From Shewanella acanthi (GTDB lineage Bacteria > Pseudomonadota > Gammaproteobacteria > Enterobacterales > Shewanellaceae), in the NCBI RefSeq assembly GCF_019457475.1, contig NZ_CP080413.1, forward strand, positions 2,356,001 to 2,420,000: a DNA stretch of 64,000 nucleotides, given 5' to 3'. Both the position numbers and the translations under genes were made by a program. This document shows positions 9,861 to 20,158 of the stretch, in pieces. The notes below the pieces were generated by a model. It had not been told where the DNA came from, did no database searches, and saw nothing but the letters and a program-made list of their open reading frames with translations. Numbering within the stretch: position 1 is the stretch's first letter; the number at the start of each line of letters is the position of its first letter.

Positions 9861-10856
9861 TTAACACCAGGACTGTGCCTGTTCCTGTACTAATTGTCTT
9901 AATAGCTCGATGTGTAACTCATCATCATTAAGACAGGGAATAAATTGATACTTCTCCCCGCCCGCATGCAGGAAGGTTTCAGCGCCGCCGATGGAGATTT
10001 CCTCTAGGGTTTCGAGACAATCGGTGGCAAAGGCAGGGCAAATCACATCCACACTTTTTACGCCTTTTGCAGGCAATTGACCGAGTAATTCATCGGCATA
10101 GGGCGTTAACCACTCTTCCTTACCGAATCGAGATTGGAAACACACCTGCCACTGGTCGTCATCAAGCCCTAGGGTTTGCGCCAGTAACTTGGCCGTAGCG
10201 AAGCACTGCTGTGGATATGGATCACCCTCGGTGGCATAACGCAGCGGAATGCCGTGGAAGGATAAAATCAGCTTTTGCGCTTGGCCGTTTAGTTTCCAAT
10301 GGCGGCGAACCGATTGCGCTAGGGCTTCAATATACGCGCTATGATCGAAATACTGCTTGCTAAAGCGAAGCTCTGGAATATCGCGCACCTGAGTGCAATA
10401 GTTCGCCACCGCATCGAATACGCTCGCCACGGTAGAGCAGGAATACTGTGGATATAATGGCAGCACAACGATACGCTCAGCGCCTCGAGCCTTAAGTTTT
10501 TCAATACCGGCATCAATGGAGGGATTGCCGTAGCTCATGCCAAGTTCGACGGGGATGTGTTGATTAAAGGTGGCACTGAGATCGGCTTCCAGCTTCTGTG
10601 CCTGCTGCTCGCTAATCACCATCAGCGGCGAGCCCTGCTCTGTCCACACGCTCTCGTAGAGCTTGGCCACTTTTGCGGGACGGGTGTTTAGGATGATGCC
10701 CTGCAGAATTGGCTGCCAAAGCCAAGGGGACATATCGACCACGCGGGGATCACTTAAAAATTGTTTGAGAAAGCGTTTAACCGCGCGAGGAGTAGGTTCA
10801 TCTGGAGTGCCAAGATTCACTAATAACACACCAAACGCAGGAGAAGGAGAAGTCAA
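9861..10856 (-). CDS. hemH: Ferrochelatase
   Basis: 331 residues from a TTG start. It inserts Fe2+ into protoporphyrin IX, the last step of haem synthesis, at the inner face of the membrane. Diagnostic blocks are 'GVLLVNLGTPDEPTP', 'MSYGNPS', the catalytic 'SFHGIP' and 'FATDCLETLEEI'. The frame stays open to 10925, but those extra codons lie in the hairpin of the adk terminator. E. coli HemH aligns to start about eight residues before the 'LLVNLGTP' block. I therefore choose TTG at 10856, with AAAGG about eight bases upstream; an ATG at 10898 is possible but has no spaced SD. Confidence 0.9.
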   Translation of the reverse strand: MTSPSPAFGVLLVNLGTPDEPTPRAVKRFLKQFLSDPRVVDMSPWLWQPILQGIILNTRPAKVAKLYESVWTEQGSPLMVISEQQAQKLEADLSATFNQHIPVELGMSYGNPSIDAGIEKLKARGAERIVVLPLYPQYSCSTVASVFDAVANYCTQVRDIPELRFSKQYFDHSAYIEALAQSVRRHWKLNGQAQKLILSFHGIPLRYATEGDPYPQQCFATAKLLAQTLGLDDDQWQVCFQSRFGKEEWLTPYADELLGQLPAKGVKSVDVICPAFATDCLETLEEISIGGAETFLHAGGEKYQFIPCLNDDELHIELLRQLVQEQAQSWC

Positions 10857-10910
10857 AGTGGTACCTTTTATCAGCCAATTACCCCCGCAGGCTAACATCC
10901 ACTCAGCCAT

Positions 10911-10938
10911 AAAAAAAGCCTGCAAATGCAGGCTTTTT
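10911..10938 (-). terminator. Terminator after adk
   Basis: A perfect GCCTGCA / TGCAGGC stem flanked by A- and T-runs, 42 bases beyond the adk stop. It lies just upstream of hemH and overlaps the false 5' extension of the hemH frame. Confidence 0.88.
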
Positions 10939-10980
10939 CCTAATTTGAGAACTTGTTCTCGTAATTAGTTTGGCTAGGGC

Positions 10981-11658
<678 letters not shown>

Positions 11659-11765
11659 TTAGGCCGGCGATCTTCGCACATCTGACCGCCATTTAGAAGG
11701 CTTTTAACTTCGACTTTAGCCTCAAAACCCACTATTTATTTACGATTTTGTAGTAAATATGTTAG

Positions 11766-12629
11766 TTAATAGAGCAAAGAATACAGCTTACGACGGTATT
11801 GATTCGCGAGGGCATTACCCTGTCCTATCGCGGTCAAAATCTCCATAAACAGTTGTTTAACTTTACCATTTTCTGCAGTTAAGTCCTTGAGTAGTACCGC
11901 GTATAAATGCTCCAACGCTTCCTCTTCGCGGTGGGCCGCATGCAGGGCTTTACTGAGTTCGAGTAATAACACTAAATTTTGTGGTTCATTCGCTAATTGC
12001 TGCTGTAATGCACGAATTTCAGGCGTATCTGCCGCATCTAAGGCGAGTGTCAGTTTGGCTTTAAGGCTCTGGTAGTAACTATCTTGATCGGCAAGGCCGA
12101 TAGTCTCAAGTAGACTTTGCGCCAGCGCTAATTCAGCCTGCATCAGGTACACGTCGGCGAGCATCAGGGTGACTTCTGCGTTCTGATTAGAACTCGCGTG
12201 TGCATCCTTAAGCAGCACAGTGACCGTCGCTAAGTCCTCATCGGATACTTGGCTTAAGCCTAATACGGCTTTGGCTTGCTCTAATTGCAGCTTCCACAGT
12301 GGCGGTAAATGCTTCTCAAGCATGGCATTGACCTGCGCGGCGTCCTGCTGGCCCGCAAAACCATCGATGGGTTGACCTTTGTCGAGCACTAAGGTCGTTG
12401 GCAGCGCCTGAATGCGGAAATAATTAGCAATTTCCAATTCGGTTTCGCAGTTCACTTTCGCCAGTACAAAACGGCCAGCATTTTGCGTCGCAATTTGCTC
12501 GAGTGTCTGCACCATGGCCACACTCTGTGGCTGAGGCTGAGCCCAAAACACCATCACCACCAGTTGCTGCATTGAAGCATCAACGACTTGCTGAATATTT
12601 TCTTTAGTTAGATCGAGGATATTGTCCAT
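11766..12629 (-). CDS. cnoX: CnoX/YbbN chaperedoxin without active-site cysteines
   Basis: 287 residues: a thioredoxin fold (~1-110) followed by TPR-type helices (~120-287), co-linear with E. coli CnoX (YbbN) including the end '...YRRKLYSLLY'. The E. coli protein is a holdase that protects unfolding proteins from chlorine stress and hands them to chaperones. Where thioredoxins have WCGPC and E. coli CnoX has an SxxC remnant, this protein reads 'WAQPQPQS' with no cysteine. Only one Cys remains in the thioredoxin domain ('VNCET'). A redox role is thus unlikely, but holdase function does not need the motif. It is followed by adk and preceded by htpG. Confidence 0.88.
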   Translation of the reverse strand: MDNILDLTKENIQQVVDASMQQLVVMVFWAQPQPQSVAMVQTLEQIATQNAGRFVLAKVNCETELEIANYFRIQALPTTLVLDKGQPIDGFAGQQDAAQVNAMLEKHLPPLWKLQLEQAKAVLGLSQVSDEDLATVTVLLKDAHASSNQNAEVTLMLADVYLMQAELALAQSLLETIGLADQDSYYQSLKAKLTLALDAADTPEIRALQQQLANEPQNLVLLLELSKALHAAHREEEALEHLYAVLLKDLTAENGKVKQLFMEILTAIGQGNALANQYRRKLYSLLY

Positions 12630-12769
12630 GGTATTCCCTTTAGATCCAAAGTAGGCAATTAATCTGTCGCAGCTTGCACTGCCACATGAAAGTGAGTCGT
12701 CGCTAAAACAGCTTAAGTGCCAACTTTGTTGAGTATCACATTGTTTAGCAGTGATACGGCATAAATGCT

Positions 12770-12802
12770 TTGGGGCGCCTTAGCCTAAACTAATGCGCCC
12801 CA
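12770..12802. repeat. Inverted repeat after htpG
   Basis: TGGGGCGC...GCGCCCCA with an inner TTAG/CTAA pairing, starting just beyond the htpG stop. No T-run follows on the minus strand, so it is a stable 3' hairpin rather than a textbook terminator. Confidence 0.55.
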
Positions 12803-12817
12803 GGGTTGACATTATGA

Positions 12818-14731
12818 TTACTTCATATTCGCCAGTAACATCTGATTCATCAGCTTAATGAAGGCCGATGGATCCGCAAGGCTGCCCTTCTCAGAAAGCT
12901 GCGCCTGCTGGAGCAACAGATTCGACCAATCGGCAAAGACGGTTTCGTCCTGAAGATCATTTAAGCGCGCCACTAATGGGTGAGCAGGGTTAATTTCAAA
13001 GGTCGGTTTAACCTCTGGCACCGGTTGACCCGCTGCCTGCATCAGTTTGATCATCTGGCTCGACATCTCGCCTTCACCGGTTACCACACAGGCTGGGGTA
13101 TCGGTTAAACGAGACGTTACCTTCACATCGGCCACAGCTGCGCCTAATGCTGCTTTAAAACGCTCTAGCAGCGGCGCGGATTCCTCTGCAAGCTTCTCCT
13201 GCGCTTCCTTCTCAGCCGCATCTTCAAGCTCACCTAGCTCTAAATCGCCACGGGTCACTGAGTGCAGTTGTTTCTCTTTGTACTCAGTTAAGTGGTTGAT
13301 TAGCCACTCATCGATTCGCTCTGACATCAGTAGTACTTCGATGCCTTTCTTACGCAGCAATTCTAGGTGCGGGCTATTGGCCGCCGCATCGTGGCTGTCG
13401 GCAACGATATAGTAAATCTTGCTTTGGCCTTCCTTCATACGGCTTAGGTAGTCATCGAGTGACACGGTTGGCGCCGCGCTGCCGGTATGGGTCGACGCAA
13501 AACGCAGCAAACCTGCGATACGCTCGCGATTTGCAAAATCTTCCGCAGGACCTTCTTTTAAGACTTGGCCAAACTCAGCCCAGAATTGTTGGTATTTTTC
13601 TGCATCGTCTTTGGCCAGTTTTTCCAACATACCTAGCACGCGCTTGGTGATACCGGTGCGCATCGCTTTCGTGATGTGGTTATCTTGCAAAATTTCGCGA
13701 GACACGTTCAGTGGCAAGTCATTCGAGTCAATCAAGCCCTGCACAAAACGCAGGTAAGATGGCATGAACTGCTCAGCATCATCCATGATAAACACGCGTT
13801 GAACGAATAACTTCAGACCGTGCTTGCGGTCGCGGTTCCACAGATCCCATGGTGCTTTTGATGGGATATACAGTAGGTTAGTGTATTCCTGTTTACCTTC
13901 AACGCGGTTGTGGCTCCACAAGAGCGCGTCGGTGTAATCATGTGAAATGTGCTTATAAAATTCTTGGTATTCTTCATCTGTGACGTCAGACTTATTGCGC
14001 ATCCACAGCGCAGTTGCCTTGTTCATCACCTTCCAGAAGCCCTCGGTTGCTGGCACTTTTTCGCCATCAGGACCATCGCGCTCGGGCGTGCCTTCTTGCC
14101 ACATTTCTACAGGCACAGAGATATGATCTGAGTATTTAGTGATGATCGAGCGTAGGCGCCAATCATCGGCAAATTCTTTTTCTTCATCACGCAGATGCAG
14201 GGTAATTTGGGTACCACGGCTGGCCTTAGTGATGGTTTCAACGGTGAAACTACCTTCACCTTCCGATTCCCATAATACCGCTTCATCGGCCTTATGACCC
14301 GCCGCGCGGGTACGCACGGTAACTTTCTTCGCCACGATAAAGGCGGAGTAGAAACCGACGCCGAACTGACCAATTAATTGCGAATCTTTAGACGCTTCAC
14401 CGGATAAATTTTTGAAGAACTCGGCTGTGCCCGATTTCGCGATCGTGCCTAAGTGTTCAATCACGCCATCACGGGTCATACCCACGCCATTGTCTTCAAT
14501 GGTCACAGTGCCTTTGTCTTTATCGGCACTAATGCGTACACGTAACTCGCCATCACCTTCATAAAGGGCGTCATTGGTCAACGCTAGGTAACGCAGCTTA
14601 TCGGCCGCATCGGCAGCGTTAGAGACTAATTCACGCAAGAAAATTTCTTTGTTGGAATACAAAGAGTGGATCATCAGATGTAACAGCTGTTTGACTTCGG
14701 TTTGAAAGCCATGAGTTTCGACTTGTGACAT
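12818..14731 (-). CDS. htpG: Molecular chaperone HtpG (Hsp90)
   Basis: 637 residues, full family length. Cytosolic ATP-dependent chaperone. The GHKL ATPase N-domain shows '[15 protein letters not shown]', '[13 protein letters not shown]', 'GTIAKSG' and '[12 protein letters not shown]'; the middle domain has '[13 protein letters not shown]...LPLNVSRE'. There is no organelle signal or C-terminal MEEVD, as expected for bacteria. The gene is preceded by a consensus sigma-32 promoter, so heat-shock induction is expected. An AAGGAAA SD lies before the ATG. Confidence 0.98.
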   Translation of the reverse strand: MSQVETHGFQTEVKQLLHLMIHSLYSNKEIFLRELVSNAADAADKLRYLALTNDALYEGDGELRVRISADKDKGTVTIEDNGVGMTRDGVIEHLGTIAKSGTAEFFKNLSGEASKDSQLIGQFGVGFYSAFIVAKKVTVRTRAAGHKADEAVLWESEGEGSFTVETITKASRGTQITLHLRDEEKEFADDWRLRSIITKYSDHISVPVEMWQEGTPERDGPDGEKVPATEGFWKVMNKATALWMRNKSDVTDEEYQEFYKHISHDYTDALLWSHNRVEGKQEYTNLLYIPSKAPWDLWNRDRKHGLKLFVQRVFIMDDAEQFMPSYLRFVQGLIDSNDLPLNVSREILQDNHITKAMRTGITKRVLGMLEKLAKDDAEKYQQFWAEFGQVLKEGPAEDFANRERIAGLLRFASTHTGSAAPTVSLDDYLSRMKEGQSKIYYIVADSHDAAANSPHLELLRKKGIEVLLMSERIDEWLINHLTEYKEKQLHSVTRGDLELGELEDAAEKEAQEKLAEESAPLLERFKAALGAAVADVKVTSRLTDTPACVVTGEGEMSSQMIKLMQAAGQPVPEVKPTFEINPAHPLVARLNDLQDETVFADWSNLLLQQAQLSEKGSLADPSAFIKLMNQMLLANMK

Positions 14732-14786
14732 GAAATTTTCCTTTTTTGTTACGCAAGTTAATTAAAGCAACCGCTTAATGATGAAT

Positions 14787-14814
14787 AAATGGGGCTGTAA
14801 AATGGCTTTTCAAG
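14787..14814 (-). promoter_or_regulatory. Sigma-32 heat-shock promoter of htpG
   Basis: On the minus strand, CTTGAAA (-35), 13 bases, then CCCCATTT (-10). This matches the sigma-32 consensus (CTTGAAA - 11 to 16 - CCCCATnT) at essentially every position. It lies 56 bases upstream of the htpG start codon, correctly oriented. Confidence 0.9.
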
Positions 14815-14893
14815 GGGCAGGATAAAATCAGGGTTTAACTGGCTAAAAATAATGCACAAAATGGATAAACGAATTTTAGAAACGACTAGAAGA

Positions 14894-14934
14894 CGGAAAA
14901 AAGAAAACCCGCATAGCCGTGGCGGTGCGGGTTA
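14894..14934 (-). terminator. Terminator after recR
   Basis: AACCCGCA...TGCGGGTT hairpin followed on the minus strand by a T-rich run (TTTCTTTTTT). It ends the dnaX-ybaB-recR transcript before the htpG promoter region. Confidence 0.82.
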
Positions 14935-14970
14935 TTTCGATGAGTTCAGCAATTGCGCTACTGCGGTTAT

Positions 14971-15570
14971 CTATAACGGTACGCGACCATTAAAGGATAA
15001 CGCTAGGGTTGTGCTATCGACATATTCAAGCTCGCCACCCACAGGTACGCCGTGGGCGATACGGCTAATGGTCACTTGGTGGCGCCTTGCCATATCAGCA
15101 ATAAAATGGGCCGTCGCTTCACCTTCCACCGTAGGGTTAGTCGCAAGAATGAGTTCAGCCACATCACCCGAGGCAAGATGGCGCTCGAGTAGGGATAAGC
15201 CCAATTCATCTGGTCCTATGCCATCTAAGGGCGATAAGTGCCCAAGTAAGACAAAATAACGACCAGAAAAATGTCCACCCGCTTCAATGGCAAGTACATC
15301 GGCTGGGGTCTCGACCACGCAAATGGTCGATGAGGTACCGCGCTTGTGGCTTGCACAAATCGGGCACAGCGACTCTTCAGTGTAAGTACGACAGGATTGG
15401 CAATGACCAATCTCACTCATCGCATTCGACAGTGAGGTCGCAAGCTTTAAGCCCACCTTTCTGTCACGCTCAAGCAGTTGAAACGCCATACGTTGGGCCG
15501 ATTTTGGCCCAACTCCAGGTAAGCAACGCAGGGACTGAATTAACTCGTCGAGCAGTGGACTGAATTTCAT
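14971..15570 (-). CDS. recR: Recombination mediator RecR
   Basis: 199 residues, full length. With RecF/RecO it loads RecA on SSB-coated gaps. An N-terminal helix-hairpin-helix ('[17 protein letters not shown]') is followed by a four-cysteine zinc finger ('CQSC...CPIC') and a Toprim domain ('[13 protein letters not shown]'), ending with 'GGELEYVD...[10 protein letters not shown]'. It starts 11 bases after ybaB, in the conserved dnaX-ybaB-recR order. Confidence 0.97.
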   Translation of the reverse strand: MKFSPLLDELIQSLRCLPGVGPKSAQRMAFQLLERDRKVGLKLATSLSNAMSEIGHCQSCRTYTEESLCPICASHKRGTSSTICVVETPADVLAIEAGGHFSGRYFVLLGHLSPLDGIGPDELGLSLLERHLASGDVAELILATNPTVEGEATAHFIADMARRHQVTISRIAHGVPVGGELEYVDSTTLALSFNGRVPL

Positions 15571-15581
15571 GCTCTTCCCAA

Positions 15582-15911
15582 TTAGAATGGCATTTTCATG
15601 CCTGGTGGTAATTGCATACCGCCAGTCACTTCGGCCATCTTGGCTTTTTGGTTCTCTTCGATTCGACGGGCAGCATCGTTACAGGCTGCGGCAATCAAAT
15701 CTTCTAACATTTCTTTGTCGTCTTCCATCAGGCTTGGATCGATTTCTACTTTACGCACTGTGTGTGCACCTGTCATGGTCACTTTAACCAGACCGGCACC
15801 CGCTTCACCGACCATTTCCATGCGGGCAATTTCTTCCTGCATTTTTGCCATTCTTTCTTGCATCATCTGGGCTTGTTTCATCAGATTGCCCATACCGCCT
15901 TTTCCAAACAT
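15582..15911 (-). CDS. ybaB: YbaB/EbfC nucleoid-associated protein
   Basis: 109 residues, small dimeric DNA-binding protein of the YbaB/EbfC family. The sequence is nearly co-linear with E. coli YbaB ('[15 protein letters not shown]' at the start and '[12 protein letters not shown]' at the end). An ATG two codons upstream (15917) is possible, but the SD (AGAGAA) is too close to it and well spaced for 15911. It lies between dnaX and recR; in this operon it is thought to support DNA repair or nucleoid structure. Confidence 0.96.
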   Translation of the reverse strand: MFGKGGMGNLMKQAQMMQERMAKMQEEIARMEMVGEAGAGLVKVTMTGAHTVRKVEIDPSLMEDDKEMLEDLIAAACNDAARRIEENQKAKMAEVTGGMQLPPGMKMPF

Positions 15912-16071
15912 AGTCATTTCTCTTCTATTAAGGTGAATCGCAAGCTTTTAAGCTGGCTAATCTTACTGAAATAAATGGGATTGGCAATCAATGCCACGCT
16001 CCCAAGGGTAAACTTGTGCACTCAGTCTGAGTGATGTTCCCCCATCGGCATAACCCACGAGGTAAAAAACA

Positions 16072-19000
16072 TCAACCTAATTGAGTGCCAGCCTCTGGCA
16101 GCGACTCGATAAGGCTACTGCGCTGAGTTAGTAATTCCTGCGGATACTGTATCGTATCGTTGTTAAGCTCGGCACCAAATCGCTTAATTAACCACTGCAC
16201 ATTATCATCTGTCATTAACGACTTCTGCGCCTGTTGTAACAATTCCTGATGGAAACGTTTACGCATGTCTAGCGGCGTTTCGCGGCTATTATCGCTACCT
16301 ACGCTAACCAACACTTGCCTTGGGCTACCAAGGGCATCGGTTAATGCTTGTTCTAACTGCTCAATGGCAATATGTGCAGCTAAGTGTTTTTGGTCAGGTT
16401 TAAGCAGCAGTGGCAATGGGTTTTCCAATGCCTGACAAATCGAGTTGACCGCCAATTGCCGTACCCGGCCACCAATTTCAAGGCTTGCCATCAACTTGTA
16501 CCAATGCAGATCTAGCGGATGACCGGTGATTGGCACCGCCAAACTGATGGCTGTAGCATTACTCATCGACGTTTCACGCGATGTAGAATGCAAAGGGATC
16601 ACATTACTGGCAACTGCACTGCCTTCGTTTTGATTCTGCGGTTTACTCTCTAAGTTGTGGCTAGCGGCAAGAATTTCAATACTCGTATCGACTTTCTTCG
16701 CATTGATGGCTTCGATTTCAGTCCCTTCAATAACCGCCTTAGCCTCAGTCGATGGTACAACAGCCGGCTGCTGTTCTTGGCCGTTGACATCGGACAAGTT
16801 AGCTTCAGTACTGTCTGCCATAGGCTGAATTGCAGCCTCACCAGCCAAATTATGAGTCGCTGACCCTTGCTCTACTGAAAGTATTGGAGCTAAAGGTTCT
16901 TCCCAAGGCGGGCGATCATTGGGATCCAGTTTATGTTCCGGATGAATGCCTCGATTAGCGGTTGTGTCAATGGCCGATGTCGCAGCCTCCATCGTTGTCT
17001 CTGTTGCGAATGAAACGTTTTCAGAATGAGATTCAGGCGCAAAATCAGCATCCACATCAAGGCCAAAGTCATCATCGAAATCAATATCGCTTAAGCCACT
17101 AACTTGAGCAGGCATTTCTACCGTGCTTTCACTCATACTGTGTGACTCAGCCTTTGGTCTATTCATCGACTTCGGCTGGGATTCTGATTGGAATTGCGGC
17201 TTTACTTTGACATCAATCGAACGCTTTTTTTCTTCACCGTCCTTGGTGCTCAAGGCATCGAGGTCGGTTAACAGTAATTCACGGGCAGCTAATACTTGGG
17301 ATAAAATATCATCGTCATCGAGGGCAAAGCCTGAAGAGTTGATATTTTGAGATGCAGTGATCGCAGACTGAGAGTTATCTTTAGCTAAACCACCTGAGAC
17401 CGGATTACCATTTTGCAGATAATCCGTTACCGAGGCTTCTGCAATTGAGTTTCCAGTTACTGCACCTGCAGAATCAGCACTGTTCGAAACATCGGCTTGC
17501 AAGTCTTGACTTTGCACATACTCATCGCTTGGGGAATATCCATTGCTTTGAACATAATCGTAGTCAAACTCGCCCTCAGCATAATCATTCTGATAGGCCT
17601 CTAAGGGGGCTTCAGATAAATAAAATTCTGCCTCAATTGCAGATTGGGTATCGGTGGCACTATCTACGCCATCGCTAAAGGCGTCTACACTTGATGGTGT
17701 TGACGAGCTTGCGGTAGCTCCAAAACCTTGGCTCTGAGCTTGGCTTAAAATAATTTGCTGCTCAGTTTGGAGCGATGCACTTAGCGCCTCGTCATCGACT
17801 AAATCGTCTGCTGCTTCAGACTGATGAAGCGAAGGCGCCACTGAAGTTAATTCTACTGCAACGGCCTCCGACAGGGCGGCACCGCTCCGCTCAGATCCAT
17901 TTGTTGGTTCACTTCCATGTTTAGCCCCGTTCCCGTGATCCATGTTTGCCTGTGGATTAGCAACTAAGTTATCTGGGGTTTGTGCCGTTTCAGACAATGA
18001 CTCTCGGGGTTCAAGTGTTTTTTTTTCCAAGCTGTTTGGCTTTGCGCCTGTACTTGAAATGATTTCACTTTTGCTTTGGGTGTAGTGTTGACGGTTAGTT
18101 TGGCTCGCTTGCTCCTCAGCAGAAGCAGCTGCCGGCAAACTTACATTAGCGACATTTTCCACCTGCCAACGCTGAACACTTTTTTCAGGTACAAAGGCAA
18201 CGGCACGTAACAGCGCCATTTCAAGGCCCGATTTTGGATCCGGCGCATAGGCTAAATCCTTACGGCCGGTCAGCAAAATTTGATAATAAAGCTGCACTTG
18301 TTCAGGCATTAACTGCTCGGCAAAAGCTTGAATTTGCGTGCTATAAAGGGATTGCTGAGCCGCTGCTGGCGCAAATTGAGTAAGCGTTATTTGGTGTAAT
18401 AACTCGAGCAAACTACGCAGCACTTCTTGTGCATCGGCGCCATAGGCCAACACTTGGCTGCAGGTCTGCATCAACACCGCAATATCGGCATCGGTGAGTG
18501 CTTTTAACAGCCCTAATACATGTTGCTCATCGATACTGCCCAGCATAGATTGCACTTGATTGAGCATCACAGTGCCGCCGCCAAAGGCGATGGCCTGATC
18601 GGTTAAACTTAAGGCATCGCGCATACTGCCATTAGCAGCCTTAGATAACAGGTTTAAGGCTTCCTGCTCAAACGGCAATTGCTCTTGGGACAGGATATGC
18701 TCAAGCTGGTTACCTATTTCCTGCTGGGTCAGGCTTTTTAAATTAAATTGCAGACAGCGGGATAACACTGTCACGGGAAGCTTTTGTGGATCTGTGGTCG
18801 CCAGTAGAAATTTAACGTGCTCGGGGGGCTCTTCCAAGGTTTTTAACAGTGCATTAAAGCTACTTCTCGAGAGCATGTGCACTTCGTCAATGAGATAGAC
18901 CTTAAATCGACCACGGGTCGGGCGATACTGTACGTTATCGAGTAATTCGCGGGTATCATCGACCTTAGTACGGGACGCGGCGTCGACCTCTATCAAGTCC

Positions 19001-19263
19001 ACAAAACGGCCTTGGGCAATTTCGACACAACTGCCACACACACCACAGGGGGAAGCGGTTACGCCCTTCTCACAGTTTAAGCCCTTGGCAAAAAGCCGCG
19101 CTAAGCTGGTTTTACCCACACCACGGGTGCCAGTAAAAAGGTAAGCATGGTGTAAACGCTGCTGACTCAAGGCATTGGTTAATGCATGAAGTACATGGCT
19201 TTGACCAACCATTTGTTCAAATGTGGCAGGTCGCCATTTTCTGGCTAACACCTGATATGACAT
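16072..19263 (-). CDS. dnaX: DNA polymerase III tau subunit (gamma by frameshift)
   Basis: 1063 residues, far longer than E. coli tau (643). Clamp-loader ATPase: Walker A GTRGVGKT at residues 45-52, zinc cysteines 64, 73, 76 and 79 as in E. coli, 'LIDEVHML' Walker B and an 'LSRCLQF' SRC motif. Residues ~1-370 are the AAA+ and collar domains. A very long, acidic, Ser/Gln-rich linker spans ~400-930. The C-terminal ~120 residues resemble the polymerase-binding domain V ('HWYKLMASLEIGGRVRQLAVNS'). Frame extension to 19347 is rejected: the family starts 'MSYQVLARKWRP' and GGGGAGT precedes that ATG. Nine As at codons 413-415 can yield a short gamma form. Confidence 0.96.
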   Translation of the reverse strand: MSYQVLARKWRPATFEQMVGQSHVLHALTNALSQQRLHHAYLFTGTRGVGKTSLARLFAKGLNCEKGVTASPCGVCGSCVEIAQGRFVDLIEVDAASRTKVDDTRELLDNVQYRPTRGRFKVYLIDEVHMLSRSSFNALLKTLEEPPEHVKFLLATTDPQKLPVTVLSRCLQFNLKSLTQQEIGNQLEHILSQEQLPFEQEALNLLSKAANGSMRDALSLTDQAIAFGGGTVMLNQVQSMLGSIDEQHVLGLLKALTDADIAVLMQTCSQVLAYGADAQEVLRSLLELLHQITLTQFAPAAAQQSLYSTQIQAFAEQLMPEQVQLYYQILLTGRKDLAYAPDPKSGLEMALLRAVAFVPEKSVQRWQVENVANVSLPAAASAEEQASQTNRQHYTQSKSEIISSTGAKPNSLEKKTLEPRESLSETAQTPDNLVANPQANMDHGNGAKHGSEPTNGSERSGAALSEAVAVELTSVAPSLHQSEAADDLVDDEALSASLQTEQQIILSQAQSQGFGATASSSTPSSVDAFSDGVDSATDTQSAIEAEFYLSEAPLEAYQNDYAEGEFDYDYVQSNGYSPSDEYVQSQDLQADVSNSADSAGAVTGNSIAEASVTDYLQNGNPVSGGLAKDNSQSAITASQNINSSGFALDDDDILSQVLAARELLLTDLDALSTKDGEEKKRSIDVKVKPQFQSESQPKSMNRPKAESHSMSESTVEMPAQVSGLSDIDFDDDFGLDVDADFAPESHSENVSFATETTMEAATSAIDTTANRGIHPEHKLDPNDRPPWEEPLAPILSVEQGSATHNLAGEAAIQPMADSTEANLSDVNGQEQQPAVVPSTEAKAVIEGTEIEAINAKKVDTSIEILAASHNLESKPQNQNEGSAVASNVIPLHSTSRETSMSNATAISLAVPITGHPLDLHWYKLMASLEIGGRVRQLAVNSICQALENPLPLLLKPDQKHLAAHIAIEQLEQALTDALGSPRQVLVSVGSDNSRETPLDMRKRFHQELLQQAQKSLMTDDNVQWLIKRFGAELNNDTIQYPQELLTQRSSLIESLPEAGTQLG
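18011..18027 (-). promoter_or_regulatory. Nine-A slippery site and -1 stop in dnaX (gamma subunit signal)
   Basis: On the minus strand the codons run GAA AAA AAA ACA CTT GAA over a run of nine As. A -1 shift, or one extra A by polymerase slippage, gives GAA AAA AAA AAC ACT TGA: Asn, Thr, stop. The product would be 417 residues, close to E. coli gamma (431). A one-base loss also stops about 17 codons later. I see no convincing downstream stem or upstream SD stimulator, so transcriptional slippage, as known for Thermus dnaX, is at least as likely as ribosomal shifting. Confidence 0.7.
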
Positions 19264-19394
19264 GTCACTCCCCAATGTGCAATATAAGAATGGCGTGGTA
19301 CAAATAAGGGGATCGCGCCCCAGGATAATGGCAAGATAACATGTCACTTAACGACATGCCATTAAACTATCCCAAGGCGCCTTTAGCTGAAGAA

Positions 19395-19946
19395 TTATTC
19401 GCCTTCAAACTCACAAAGTTTAACCAACTCAAGACCTAAGGCTTCTAAACGCGCTTCACCGCCTAAGTCAGGTAAAGAGATAACAAAAGCCGCATCGTTT
19501 ACTTCACCGCCGAGTTGACGGATAAGTTTCACAGTGGCTTCGATGGTACCGCCAGTGGCTAATAAATCGTCCACCACCAGTACTTTATCACCGGAGTTAA
19601 TTGCATCGGTGTGGATTTCTAAGGTGTCGTGGCCATATTCAAGCTCATAGCTTTGGCTTACCGTAGCACGGGGTAACTTGCCAGGCTTACGCACGGGCAC
19701 AAAACCGATACCTAATGCTAGCGCTAGAGGTGCCCCGAACAGGAAGCCACGGGCTTCAGTACCCACAACTTTAGTAAAACCCTGCTCACGGTATTGTTGA
19801 TACAACAAATCAATCGTGGCTCTGTAGGCTTGCGCATCTTCGAGTAGACTGGTCACATCGCGAAAAAGAATCCCTTCCTTAGGATAATTTGGAATGGTTT
19901 TAATGCTCTGTTTTATCAAGGATAAGGTTTCGGTATTCATAGCCAT
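19395..19946 (-). CDS. apt: Adenine phosphoribosyltransferase
   Basis: 183 residues, type I phosphoribosyltransferase fold. It makes AMP from adenine and PRPP in purine salvage. The PRPP-binding loop is '[13 protein letters not shown]', the flexible loop is '[12 protein letters not shown]' and the hood has 'TEARGFLFG'. The start could be the first or third codon (both ATG); I keep the longer form. It precedes dnaX on the same strand with a gap of about 130 bases, as in E. coli, where apt and dnaX are neighbours. Confidence 0.96.
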   Translation of the reverse strand: MAMNTETLSLIKQSIKTIPNYPKEGILFRDVTSLLEDAQAYRATIDLLYQQYREQGFTKVVGTEARGFLFGAPLALALGIGFVPVRKPGKLPRATVSQSYELEYGHDTLEIHTDAINSGDKVLVVDDLLATGGTIEATVKLIRQLGGEVNDAAFVISLPDLGGEARLEALGLELVKLCEFEGE

Positions 19947-20158
19947 TTAATTTACTTCAAAAGTTACTTAATCATGCCGCCATACTATTTGCAGGCAATA
20001 AAAACAAAACGTCCACAGCGAGTGTGGACGAGCGTTGTAATTCGCACCAAGCTTATGCCGCTTTGTCTAGAGTTGCAACAACCAGCACACTCTAGGGTCA
20101 ATTTGGTCGATATTTTGTGCCTTAGATCAAATCAGGGTTAACACAAAATCGCGCTAAG

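Noticed and set aside
14852..15259. 135-codon plus-strand frame opposite recR
   Set aside because: It covers the recR terminator and the recR coding strand; no family resemblance.
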